From Xanthomonas sp. 3793 (GTDB lineage: Bacteria; Pseudomonadota; Gammaproteobacteria; Xanthomonadales; Xanthomonadaceae), in assembly GCF_024806835.1 (NCBI RefSeq), contig NZ_JANTYU010000001.1, forward strand, positions 1,302,001 through 1,366,000: 64,000 bases of DNA, read 5' to 3'. Below, in pieces: positions 55,750-64,000 of this stretch. The notes beneath the pieces are model-generated. The model was given only the letters and a program-made list of their open reading frames with translations. It did not search any database and had not been told where the DNA came from. The stretch's first letter is position 1; every line of letters begins with the position of its first letter. The position numbers were made by a program, and so were the translations under genes.

Positions 55750-58128
55750 ATGAACATCCCCCTGTCCTGCCTTGCGACCGCCGTGGTCGCTGCACTGCTT
55801 GCCTCTCCCGCCCTGGCGCAGGATGCGGCGCCCGCCACCGCCAATACCCTGGATACGGTGATCGTCACCGGCACCCGCGTGTCCGACCGCACCGTGGCCG
55901 AGTCGCAGTCGCCGATCGACATCATCAGCGCCGAGTCGCTGCAGGCTACCGGCACCCCGGAACTGGCCACCGCCCTGGCGCGCGCGCTGCCCTCGCTGAA
56001 CTTCCCGCGCCCGGCGCTGAGCGATGGCACCAGCGCGATCCGCCCGGCCCAGCTGCGCGGCCTGTCGCCGGACCAGGTGCTGGTACTGGTCAACGGCAAG
56101 CGCCGCCACACCTCCTCGCTGCTCAACCTCAACGGCACGATCGGCCGTGGCGCGGCAGCGGTGGACCTGAACACCATCCCGGTGGCGGCGATCGCGCGGG
56201 TGGAAGTGCTGCGCGACGGCGCCTCGGCGCAGTACGGCTCCGACGCCATCGCCGGCGTGGTCAACATCGTGCTCAAGGGCGCGGAAAAGGGCGGCAGCCT
56301 GCAGGCCGGCTTCGGCCAGTATTCGGCCGGCGACGGCAGCAACTACGAGCTGTCCGGCGACACCGGCGTGGCCTATGGTGGCGACCGCGGCTGGCTGCAT
56401 GTGGCCGCCCAGCTCAACCAGCAGGACCCGACCGACCGCGCACGCGGCTATGCCGGCGCGCCCAGCGCCTCGCAGCCGGCCGTCGGCCAGAAGGCGTTCA
56501 AGATCGGCGACCCCGACGTCAACGCGCAGGCCGCCTCGCTCAACACCGAATACCAGTTCAGCGACAGCATCACCGGCTACGCGTTCGCCACCGCCAGCAA
56601 TCGCGACATCACCTCGTTCGCGTTCTTCCGCGCGCCGGGCAGCAGCCAGAACCTCCTGTCGATCTACCCGCAGGGCTTTTTGCCGGAGATCCAGAGCTAT
56701 GCCAAGGACCGCTCGCTGGTGGCCGGCGTGCGCGGCTCCACCGCCAGCGGCTGGGACTGGGATGCCAGCTACAACTACGGCTACAACAGGATCGATTTCC
56801 ACACCCGCAACACGCTCAACGTCAGCCTGGGGCCGACCTCGCCGACCTCCTTCTACGACGGCGCGCTGGAGACCACGCAGAACATCGTCAACCTGGACGT
56901 CAAGCGCGGCTTCGACTGGGGCCTGGCATATCCGGTGACGGTGGCCTTCGGCGCCGAATACCGCAACGAGAAGTGGAACCAGTCGCCGGGCGAAGTGGGC
57001 TCCTACTTCCAAGCCGGCACGCTGGCCGGCGGCGCGCAGGGCTACGGCGGATTCGCCCCCAGCGTATCGGGCCAGTATTCGCGCAACAGCTACGCGCTGT
57101 ACGCTGACCTGGAAGCCGACTTCACCGACAAGTTCTCCGCCGGCCTGGCCGGCCGTTACGAAGATTATGACGACTTCGGTAGCCAGGCCTCGGGCAAGTT
57201 GTCCGGCCGCTATGCGTTCACCGACAAGATTGCGCTGCGTGGCACGGTAGCCTCGGGCTTCCGTGCGCCGTCGCTGGCGCAGCAGTATTTCCAGTCCACC
57301 AGCACCACCTTCCTGGCCGGCAACCCCAATCCGTTCGAGATCCGCACCTTCCCGGCCGACAGCAACGTGGCGCGCGCCTTCGGTGCCGAACCGCTGGATG
57401 CGGAAACCTCGCTGTCCTACAGCCTGGGCCTGGTGCTGCAGCCGACCGATGCGCTCTACCTCACCATCGATGCCTACCAGATCGACGTGGACGACCGCAT
57501 CGTACTGTCGTCCAACCTCACCGGCACCGGCGTGCGCAGCCTGCTGGAAGCACAGGGCATCTTCGGCATCAACGGCGGGCGCTACTTCACCAATGCGGTG
57601 GATACGCGCACGCGCGGCGTGGACGTGGTCGGCAGCTACCGCTGGCAGCTCGCCGCCAGCAGCGTGGACCTGACCGCCGGCTACAACTATTCGGAAACCG
57701 AAGTGCGCAGCGTGGCGGCCAACCCGGCGGCGCTGTCGGCCAACGGGCTTAGCCTGGAGCGCATCGACCGCACCGAACGCGGCCGCATCGAAGAAGGCTT
57801 CCCGCGCGACAAGTTCCTGATCAACGGCAGCTGGAATTCCGATCACTGGACGCTTGCGCTGGGCGCCACGCGCTATGGCAAGTACAGCACGCGCCCGGCG
57901 GCGGCGATCAACGACCAGACCTTCGGCGCCAAGTGGGTGGTGGATGCATCGGCCAGCTACAAGGTGGACCGTTGGACGCTGACGCTGGGCGCGGACAACC
58001 TGCTGGACGAGTACCCGGACGAAAACAACTTCGCCAACTCCACCAGTGGCCAGTTTCCGTACAGCAATCTATCGCCGTTCGGCTTCAATGGTGCCTATGT
58101 CTATGGTCGTATCAACTACCGTTGGTAA
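55750..58128 (+). CDS. TonB-dependent receptor, tandem family member 1
   Basis: 792-residue outer-membrane receptor, first of three close paralogues. Signal peptide MNIPLSCLATAVVAALLASPALAQ. A shared N-terminal block VIVTGTRVSDRTVAESQSPI is followed by the plug with PSLNFPRPALSDGTSAIRPA, LRGLSPDQVLVLVNGKRRH and IEVLRDG-type sequence (VEVLRDGASAQYGSDAIAGV). The barrel ends YVYGRINYRW, the aromatic end expected for the last strand. The ATG at 55750 is chosen for the signal peptide. It is divergent from yheS. Ligand unknown. Confidence 0.9.
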   Translation: MNIPLSCLATAVVAALLASPALAQDAAPATANTLDTVIVTGTRVSDRTVAESQSPIDIISAESLQATGTPELATALARALPSLNFPRPALSDGTSAIRPAQLRGLSPDQVLVLVNGKRRHTSSLLNLNGTIGRGAAAVDLNTIPVAAIARVEVLRDGASAQYGSDAIAGVVNIVLKGAEKGGSLQAGFGQYSAGDGSNYELSGDTGVAYGGDRGWLHVAAQLNQQDPTDRARGYAGAPSASQPAVGQKAFKIGDPDVNAQAASLNTEYQFSDSITGYAFATASNRDITSFAFFRAPGSSQNLLSIYPQGFLPEIQSYAKDRSLVAGVRGSTASGWDWDASYNYGYNRIDFHTRNTLNVSLGPTSPTSFYDGALETTQNIVNLDVKRGFDWGLAYPVTVAFGAEYRNEKWNQSPGEVGSYFQAGTLAGGAQGYGGFAPSVSGQYSRNSYALYADLEADFTDKFSAGLAGRYEDYDDFGSQASGKLSGRYAFTDKIALRGTVASGFRAPSLAQQYFQSTSTTFLAGNPNPFEIRTFPADSNVARAFGAEPLDAETSLSYSLGLVLQPTDALYLTIDAYQIDVDDRIVLSSNLTGTGVRSLLEAQGIFGINGGRYFTNAVDTRTRGVDVVGSYRWQLAASSVDLTAGYNYSETEVRSVAANPAALSANGLSLERIDRTERGRIEEGFPRDKFLINGSWNSDHWTLALGATRYGKYSTRPAAAINDQTFGAKWVVDASASYKVDRWTLTLGADNLLDEYPDENNFANSTSGQFPYSNLSPFGFNGAYVYGRINYRW

Positions 58129-58639
58129 ATGCAGCCGACGCCGCTAGCTGCGGCCGACACGGGATCGCGACTGCACGCTGATGGCGTGCAGCGCTGCAGC
58201 GTCGATCTCTAATACCGGCTGACAAAACGTAGCGAACAGTTGTCAGGTGGGGGACGGCGCGGAGGAACCGGAATGTAGCGAGTGGTACATGCCGCACCGA
58301 GCACCGGCCGCGCCCGCCTGGCGGTGAACACAGTCGTTTTTGTCAGCCGCTCCAGGTTCGATCACACGCTCCGGCCAGTCCGGGGCGTGTGCGTTCTTGC
58401 GACTGCACGGTTGCAACAGACGCGCAAGCAGGCGCAACCGCTCCGCGAGTGCCGCTCTCCATGCGTGATCCGTGCAGGACGCGCACTGCACATGTGCCAC
58501 GTGCCTGCCATGAAGCGGTGGTGCGCAGGCCTGGCTGCCAGGCTTCCACTCATGCGGTGAAACGCAACGCAACGCGATGACGAGGCATACGCCCGGCTCG
58601 TGCTATGACCGGTGCTCCTGTCCTTGCCGGAGTACGCCA
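58129..58639. other. intergenic region with a hairpin after receptor 1
   Basis: A hairpin CTGCACGC / GCGTGCAG lies at 58171-58191, 43 bases past the receptor stop, without a T-run. The rest has no supported gene. The next gene's ribosome binding site (CCGGAG) is at about 58627. Confidence 0.45.
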
Positions 58640-59065
58640 ATGGAAGCATCGCAGCTGAGTCGGGGCCGCCTGATCGATCACCTGCATCTGGTGGTGCACG
58701 ACCTGCCGGCAAGCAGACGCTTTTATCAGGCCGTGCTCGAGGTCCTTGGCATTCCCATCGGCGGCGAAGGCGATGGCTACTTCTGGGCCGACGAACTGTT
58801 CGTCTCCGACCGCGACACGGTGGCGCAAGGCGTGTTGACCGGCCGCCATCATCTGGCCTTTCAGGCGCACGACGCTGCGATGGTGCAGGCGTTTCATCGT
58901 GCCGCGCTGGCCAATGGCGGGCGCGACAATGGCGCGCCGGGGTTGCGGCCCTATCACCCGGGTTATTACGCCGCATTCGTCCTCGACCCGGATGGCAACA
59001 ACATCGAGGCGGTCTTCCACGGTCCTGCGCAACGCAGTGCCGATGCGGTGCAGATCATCTATTGA
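58640..59065 (+). CDS. VOC-family (glyoxalase-like) protein
   Basis: 141 residues. Two beta-alpha-beta-beta-beta modules are visible: LIDHLHLVVHDLPASRRFYQ at the start with the first metal-ligand His, HHLAFQAHDAAMVQAFHRAA in the middle, and FVLDPDGNNIEAVFHGP at the end with the Glu-containing metal site. The family includes glyoxalases, dioxygenases and resistance proteins; this member resembles the small uncharacterised lactoylglutathione-lyase-like group. The ATG at 58640 fits the domain; upstream in-frame sequence is Cys/Arg-rich. It lies alone between two receptor genes. Confidence 0.82.
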   Translation: MEASQLSRGRLIDHLHLVVHDLPASRRFYQAVLEVLGIPIGGEGDGYFWADELFVSDRDTVAQGVLTGRHHLAFQAHDAAMVQAFHRAALANGGRDNGAPGLRPYHPGYYAAFVLDPDGNNIEAVFHGPAQRSADAVQIIY

Positions 59066-59212
59066 TGCACAAGTTTCATAACAGGTATCGATGCCCAAAA
59101 TGGGGCGTCGTAATCCGTTATGCAGCGTGGGGGACTGCAATCGACGCCTCACTTTGGTGCACGATGACAACGTTGGCATGAGCATATGTTCGATGACGGT
59201 TGCATGCGCAAC

Positions 59213-59238
59213 GTAACCAAAATTTGACATGTGGTTAC
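59213..59238. promoter_or_regulatory. inverted repeat and possible promoter before receptor 2
   Basis: GTAACC and GGTTAC arms are separated by 14 bases, overlapping a TTGACA (59224-59229) that could be a -35 box; GGTTAATGG about 16 bases further may hold the -10. The region is AT-rich compared with its surroundings. Candidate operator/promoter for the receptor at 59340. No regulator is adjacent. Confidence 0.4.
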
Positions 59239-59339
59239 GCGTGGTTAATGGTTGAGAACGCACCGCAGCTGCCGCAACGGACGCGGCCTGGGAGGGGGCC
59301 CACTGCGTGCATCCGTTCCCCACTCGGAGTTGTTACCGC

Positions 59340-61727
59340 ATGAATTGCAAGTCCAGTCCACTCGCAGTCGCTGTTGTTGTTGCCTTGTCGTTTTCCGCTT
59401 CAACCGCAGTTGCGCAGTCGCAAGCTCCCACCCAGAAAACCCTCGACACGCTGATCGTGACCGGTACGCGCGTGGCCGACCGCACCGTGGCCGAATCGGC
59501 ATCGCCGATCGACATCATCTCGCCACAGGCACTGGAATCGACCGGCACCACCGAGTTGGCTACCGCGCTGTCCCGCGCGATCCCCTCGCTCAATTTCCCA
59601 CGCCCCGCCATCTCCGACGGCTCGGACGCGGTACGCCCTGCGCAGCTGCGCGGCCTGTCGCCCGATCAGGTGCTGGTGCTGGTCAACGGCAAGCGCTATC
59701 ACAGCACCGCGCTGATCAACCTCAACGACACCCAGGGCCGCGGCTCGTCGCCGGCCGACCTCAACACCATTCCGATCGCGGCGGTGGAGCGCATCGAAGT
59801 GCTGCGCGACGGTGCATCGGCGCAATACGGCTCGGATGCGATTGCCGGCGTGATCAACATCGTGCTCAAGGGCAGCGGCGAAGGCGGCAGCGTCAATGGC
59901 CGCTACGGCAAGTACAGCGCCGGCGACGGCGAGCAGTATCAGCTGTCCGGCGATGCCGGCTTCAGCTTCGCCGGCACCGGCAAGGTGCATCTGGCTGCAC
60001 AGGCCGGACACTCGGACCAGACCAACCGCGCACTGCCGTTTGGCGGCCGCGTGGAGCAGCGTTACGGCGACCCGGAGATCGACCAGGGCGCGATCTCGTT
60101 CAACGGCGAATACAGCCCCACCGATTACCTGACCTTCTACTCGTTCGGCATGGTCAGCCGCCGCGAGGTGCTGTCCAACGGCTATTTCCGCTTTGCCGGC
60201 GACAACCGCAATCGCCCGGAAATCTATCCGGACGGCTTCCTGCCGCAGATCTACAACGTCAGCAAGGACGTGTCCTGGGTCGGTGGCTTGAAGACCTCCA
60301 CCGAAGGCGGCTTGAACATCGATCTGAGCTACAACTACGGCCAGAACAATCTCACCTTCGATGTGCGCAACAGCTTGAACAACAGCTTGGGGCTGGCCAG
60401 CCCCACCGACTTCCACGCCGGTACGCTGGAAGTGACCCAGAACGTGCTAAACGCCGACTTCACCAAGACGCTCGACTGGGGCCTGGCGTATCCGGTCACG
60501 CTGGCCTTCGGTGCGGAATGGCGCGGCGAGAAGTTCAACCAGTCGCCCGGCGATGCGGCGTCGTCGGCCAACGGCGGCATTCCGTCGGCGGCCGGTACGC
60601 TGATCCCGGGCGCACAGGTATTTCCGGGCTTCAAGCTCTCCGATGCCGGTTACTACAACCGCAACAGCCACTCGGCCTATGTGGACCTGGAAGCGGATCT
60701 GACCGAAAAATTCTCCGCAGGCCTGGCCGGGCGCTACGAGAAGTACAGCGACTTCGGCGACACCGCCACTGGCAAGCTGTCGTTGCGTTATGCGTTCACC
60801 GACAAGATCGCAGTGCGTGCCACCGCCTCCACCGGCTTCCGCGCACCGTCGTTGCAGCAGCAGAACTTCCAGTCGATCGCCACGCAGTTCCTCAACGTGG
60901 CCCAGCCCAACGGCACGACCTCCGCGATTCCGTTCGAGATCGGCACCTTCCGCACCGACAACCCGGCCGCCATCGCACTGGGCGCCGAGCCGTTGAAGGC
61001 CGAGGAATCCAACAACTACGGGCTTGGCGTGGTGCTGCAGCCGGTCGAAAACCTGTACATCACGGTCGATGCGTATCGCATCGATATCGACGACCGCATC
61101 GTGCTGTCGGAGAACCTGACCTCTGACCGAGTCCGCGGCTACCTGCAGGCCAATGGTTTTCCCGGTATCGGCGGCGGGCGCTACTTCACCAATGCGGTGG
61201 ATACCAAGACCCAGGGCGTGGATGCAGTCGGTACCTATCGCTGGAACCTGGACGGCGGCAGCGTCGAGCTGACCTCCGGCTACAACTACAACAAGACCGA
61301 GGTGGAACGGGTCGCCGACAACCCCGCCGCGCTGGAAGCGATCGCCCCGGGCACCGTGCGCATCGGCCGCGCGGAGCTGGGCCGGATCACCGAAGGCACG
61401 CCGCGCGACAAGTTCTTCCTGGGTGGTACCTGGTCGCCGGGCAACTGGTCGTTCACCGGCACCGCCACGCGCTGGGGCGAGTTCACCACCTTCGGCACCA
61501 ACGCCGGCAGCGACCAGACCTATGCGGCCAAGTGGACGCTGGACCTGGCCGCGTCCTACAAGCTGGGTGCGTGGAACTTCACCGTCGGCGGCGACAATGT
61601 GCTCAACGAATATCCGGACCGCCAGGAAGCCGGCCTGGGCACGCGCAACTACCTGCCGTACAGCAGCGCCTCGCCGTTCGGTTTCAACGGTGCGCTGGTG
61701 TATGCCAACGTGAACTACAAGTGGTAG
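59340..61727 (+). CDS. TonB-dependent receptor, tandem family member 2
   Basis: 795 residues. Signal peptide MNCKSSPLAVAVVVALSFSA...VAQSQ, then LIVTGTRVADRTVAESASPI and a plug almost identical in wording to member 1 (PSLNFPRPAISDGSDAVRPA, IEVLRDGASAQYGSDAIAGV). The barrel ends LVYANVNYKW. The barrel region differs more from member 1 than the plug does, as expected for paralogues with different ligands. The ATG at 59340 follows CTCGGAG. A strong hairpin lies 80 bases downstream. Confidence 0.9.
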   Translation: MNCKSSPLAVAVVVALSFSASTAVAQSQAPTQKTLDTLIVTGTRVADRTVAESASPIDIISPQALESTGTTELATALSRAIPSLNFPRPAISDGSDAVRPAQLRGLSPDQVLVLVNGKRYHSTALINLNDTQGRGSSPADLNTIPIAAVERIEVLRDGASAQYGSDAIAGVINIVLKGSGEGGSVNGRYGKYSAGDGEQYQLSGDAGFSFAGTGKVHLAAQAGHSDQTNRALPFGGRVEQRYGDPEIDQGAISFNGEYSPTDYLTFYSFGMVSRREVLSNGYFRFAGDNRNRPEIYPDGFLPQIYNVSKDVSWVGGLKTSTEGGLNIDLSYNYGQNNLTFDVRNSLNNSLGLASPTDFHAGTLEVTQNVLNADFTKTLDWGLAYPVTLAFGAEWRGEKFNQSPGDAASSANGGIPSAAGTLIPGAQVFPGFKLSDAGYYNRNSHSAYVDLEADLTEKFSAGLAGRYEKYSDFGDTATGKLSLRYAFTDKIAVRATASTGFRAPSLQQQNFQSIATQFLNVAQPNGTTSAIPFEIGTFRTDNPAAIALGAEPLKAEESNNYGLGVVLQPVENLYITVDAYRIDIDDRIVLSENLTSDRVRGYLQANGFPGIGGGRYFTNAVDTKTQGVDAVGTYRWNLDGGSVELTSGYNYNKTEVERVADNPAALEAIAPGTVRIGRAELGRITEGTPRDKFFLGGTWSPGNWSFTGTATRWGEFTTFGTNAGSDQTYAAKWTLDLAASYKLGAWNFTVGGDNVLNEYPDRQEAGLGTRNYLPYSSASPFGFNGALVYANVNYKW

Positions 61728-61806
61728 TCGCGGGCGCCGGCCGGTAGCGATCGGCGCTCGTCATGTAAGGCGACGCAGCACAGTGCGTTGCCGACCACTG
61801 CGTTGT

Positions 61807-61840
61807 GCGCCCGCACTCTCGTCAACGGGAGTGCGGGCGC
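61807..61840 (+). terminator. hairpin after receptor 2
   Basis: Perfect 12-base stem GCGCCCGCACTC / GAGTGCGGGCGC with a 10-base loop. No T-run follows, so termination is inferred from stem strength and its place between two receptor genes. The rest of the 320-base gap to receptor 3 holds no gene. Confidence 0.55.
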
Positions 61841-62051
61841 TCAGCCCTTGGTTTCGCCGCTTTCGCAAGGACGCCCGGCAAGGATGCACAACGCGCTGCA
61901 TGGCGCGTTGCAGATCGCCGGCATTGCCGCGGCTGCCGCTTTGCAGCTGCAAAGACCCGGCATGCATGCGCGATCACCCCACGCAGTTGTCTTCCCCCGC
62001 TTACACGCACTTCACCGCTGCGTCCTTCATCCCCTTTGAGCCTCGATTCCC

Positions 62052-64000
62052 ATGCACACCTCCAACGCACTCTCGCTGGCGATTTCAGTCGCACTCACCG
62101 TCTGTTCCTTCGCTGCCAGTGCGCAGTCGCAACCGACCCAGCCGCAGAAAACCCTGGACACCCTGATCGTCACCGGTACGCGCGTCAGCGACCGCACCGT
62201 GGCCGAATCCGAATCGCCGATCGACATCATCACCGAGCAATCGTTGCAGGCCACCGGCGCCACCGACATCGCCACGGCGCTGGGCAAGCTGCTGCCGTCG
62301 CTGAATTTCCCGCGTCCGGCCATCTCCGACGGCAATGACGCCGCACGCCCGGCCACGCTGCGCGGGCTGTCGCCGGACGCGGTGCTGGTGCTGGTCGATG
62401 GCAAGCGCTACCACACCTCTTCGCTGATCAACTACAACCCGTACGTGGGTCGCGGCTCGGCGCCGGCCGATCTGAACTCGCTGCCGATGTCGGCGATCGC
62501 GCGGATCGAAGTGCTGCGCGATGGCGCCTCGGCCCAATACGGCTCAGATGCGATCGCCGGCGTGGTCAATATCGTGCTCAAGCACGGCGCCGCTGCGGGC
62601 AGCAACAGCATCTCGGTCAACGGCGGCATCATGGACAAGGGCGATGGCGAGCAGAACGGCATCGACGGGTCGGTCGGCCTGGCCTTCGGCGGCAGCGGCG
62701 GCGACACCGCGCCGGGCTGGGTGCGGCTGTCGTGGAACTACCAGAACACCATGAGCACCAATCGCGGCGAAAACACCAACCGCGCCACCACCGTGCCCGG
62801 CACACCCAATCCGGGCGGGGTGCCGTACCAGCGCCACGGCGACCCGGCGTCCAACTTCTATCAGGGCCTGGCCGCATTCGGCTACGAGTTCTCGCCCAAT
62901 GTGGAGCTGTACGGCCACCTGAGCATGAGCCGTCGCGAAGTCACCTCCAACGGCTACTACCGCGCCGCCGACAACACCGCGCGCAACGTGCAGGCGATCT
63001 ATCCCAACGGCTTCCTGCCGCAGATCTACAACCCCACCAACGACCGCTCGGCCGTGTTGGGCCTCAAGGGCAGCACCGAAAGCGAGTGGAACTGGGACGT
63101 GTCGGCCACCTATGGCAAGAACGACATGACCTTCAACATCCTCAACAGCATCAACACCAATCTGTACTACAGCACCGGCAGCTCGCCGACCGACTTCAAC
63201 TCCGGCGGCTTCGAGACCGAGCAGGGCACGGTCAATGTCGACATCAACAAGTCCTTCGACTGGGGCCTGGCGTATCCGGTCAATGTGGCCTTCGGCGCCG
63301 AGCACCGCCAGGACCGCTACGAGATCACCGCCGGCTCGCCGGCCTCGTACTTCTTCGACCCCAACACCATCAATCCCGACACCGGCGCGCCCTACCCCGG
63401 CGGCGCGCAGGTGTTCTCCGGCCTGGAGCCGTCGGTTGCCGGCGGGTTCGGCCGTCATAGCAACGCGGTCTACGCCAACCTGGAAGCGGACATCACCGAC
63501 AAGCTCTCCGGCGGCATCGCCGGGCGCTTCGAAAACTACAGCGATGCCGGCTCCACGCGCTCGGGCAAGCTGTCGGCGCGTTACGCCTTCACCGATACGT
63601 TCGCGTTGCGCGGCACCATCTCCAACGGCTTCCGCGCCCCGTCGCTGGCGCAGCAGAACTACGCCTCGGTGGTGACGCTGATCCAGGACGGCGAGCTGGT
63701 GCAGGTCGGTACCTACCGCACCTCCGACCCGGTGGCCGTCGCCTTGGGCGCGCGCCCGCTGAGCCCGGAGAAATCCACCAACTACGGCCTGGGCGGCGTG
63801 TGGCAGCCGACTGCCAACTTCACCTCCAGCCTGGACGTCTACCAGATCCGCATCTGGGACCAGATCCTGTATTCGGACCAGCTGCAGCTGGCGCAGCCGA
63901 TCGGCCAGGTGGCGGCGGTGCAGTTCTTCGTCAACGGCGCCACCAGCCGCACCCGTGGCGTGGACTGGATCAACAGCTACCTCGCCGATCTGGGCAGCTA
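62052..64000 (+). CDS. TonB-dependent receptor, tandem family member 3 (cut by window end)
   Basis: The first 649 codons are visible; no stop occurs before the window ends. Signal peptide MHTSNALSLAISVALTVCSF...AQSQ, then LIVTGTRVSDRTVAESESPI and the plug (PSLNFPRPAISDGNDAARPA, LRGLSPDAVLVLVDGKRYH, IEVLRDGASAQYGSDAIAGV). Family members 1 and 2 are about 793 residues, so roughly 150 codons lie outside. Preceded by a 324-base gap. Ligand unknown. Confidence 0.88.
   Translation, partial: MHTSNALSLAISVALTVCSFAASAQSQPTQPQKTLDTLIVTGTRVSDRTVAESESPIDIITEQSLQATGATDIATALGKLLPSLNFPRPAISDGNDAARPATLRGLSPDAVLVLVDGKRYHTSSLINYNPYVGRGSAPADLNSLPMSAIARIEVLRDGASAQYGSDAIAGVVNIVLKHGAAAGSNSISVNGGIMDKGDGEQNGIDGSVGLAFGGSGGDTAPGWVRLSWNYQNTMSTNRGENTNRATTVPGTPNPGGVPYQRHGDPASNFYQGLAAFGYEFSPNVELYGHLSMSRREVTSNGYYRAADNTARNVQAIYPNGFLPQIYNPTNDRSAVLGLKGSTESEWNWDVSATYGKNDMTFNILNSINTNLYYSTGSSPTDFNSGGFETEQGTVNVDINKSFDWGLAYPVNVAFGAEHRQDRYEITAGSPASYFFDPNTINPDTGAPYPGGAQVFSGLEPSVAGGFGRHSNAVYANLEADITDKLSGGIAGRFENYSDAGSTRSGKLSARYAFTDTFALRGTISNGFRAPSLAQQNYASVVTLIQDGELVQVGTYRTSDPVAVALGARPLSPEKSTNYGLGGVWQPTANFTSSLDVYQIRIWDQILYSDQLQLAQPIGQVAAVQFFVNGATSRTRGVDWINSYLADLGS

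Overview
The window is high-GC, gene-dense chromosomal DNA that looks like Xanthomonas (Xanthomonadaceae). The evidence is the gene order tolQRAB-pal-cpoB-queE-queC next to ybgC-ruvB-kup-ruvA-ruvC-yebC-aspS, the number of TonB-dependent receptors, a chromosomal class A beta-lactamase paired with an AmpR-type regulator, and dispersed GGGATTC-like heptad repeats. Species is not resolved. No prophage, transposase, integrase or CRISPR array was found; most of the window is core genome with some accessory and decayed patches.

Layout. 0.5-4.3 kb: glucokinase and a TonB-dependent receptor of the carbohydrate-associated type. 4.5-11.6 kb: HrpA helicase, Dps ferritin, and RecQ, with a repeat-rich gap between dps and recQ. 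11.7-22.3 kb: small secreted or hypothetical proteins, a lone receiver protein, a tiny membrane peptide, an RsuA/RluF-type pseudouridine synthase, a chemoreceptor with a poly-HAMP array, a broken acetyltransferase gene, and the divergent argO/argP pair with two matched LysR boxes between them. Several stretches of 0.6-1.2 kb here hold no recognisable gene.

22.6-40.2 kb: a long minus-strand block. In transcription order it runs aspS, acetyltransferase, alpha/beta hydrolase, yebC, ruvC, ruvA, kup, a double SMI1/KNR4 protein, ruvB, ybgC, tolQ, tolR, tolA, tolB, pal, cpoB, queE, queC and tRNA-Lys. It combines Holliday-junction resolution, potassium uptake, the cell-envelope Tol-Pal machine and preQ0 synthesis. 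Heptad repeats occur in four places and in one case form part of a coding sequence (ybgC).

40.3-64 kb: a DUF3011 secreted protein, a decayed gene, an FmdB zinc ribbon protein, and a YcaD-like permease translationally coupled to a phosphatase-GT20 fusion. That fusion has the architecture of glucosylglycerol-phosphate synthase/phosphatase (GgpPS). Next come a TonB-dependent receptor beside a Tat-exported phospholipase C, the bla/ampR pair, a YcxB-like membrane protein, an ABC-F ATPase carrying an in-frame palindromic repeat, and three closely related TonB-dependent receptors in the same orientation, the last running off the window edge.

The most distinctive items are the GgpPS/permease pair, the repeat elements captured inside the ABC-F and YbgC proteins, the five HAMP-like units in the chemoreceptor, the argO/argP operator and the triplicated receptor family. 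I did not find a clearly novel multi-gene defence or mobile system.
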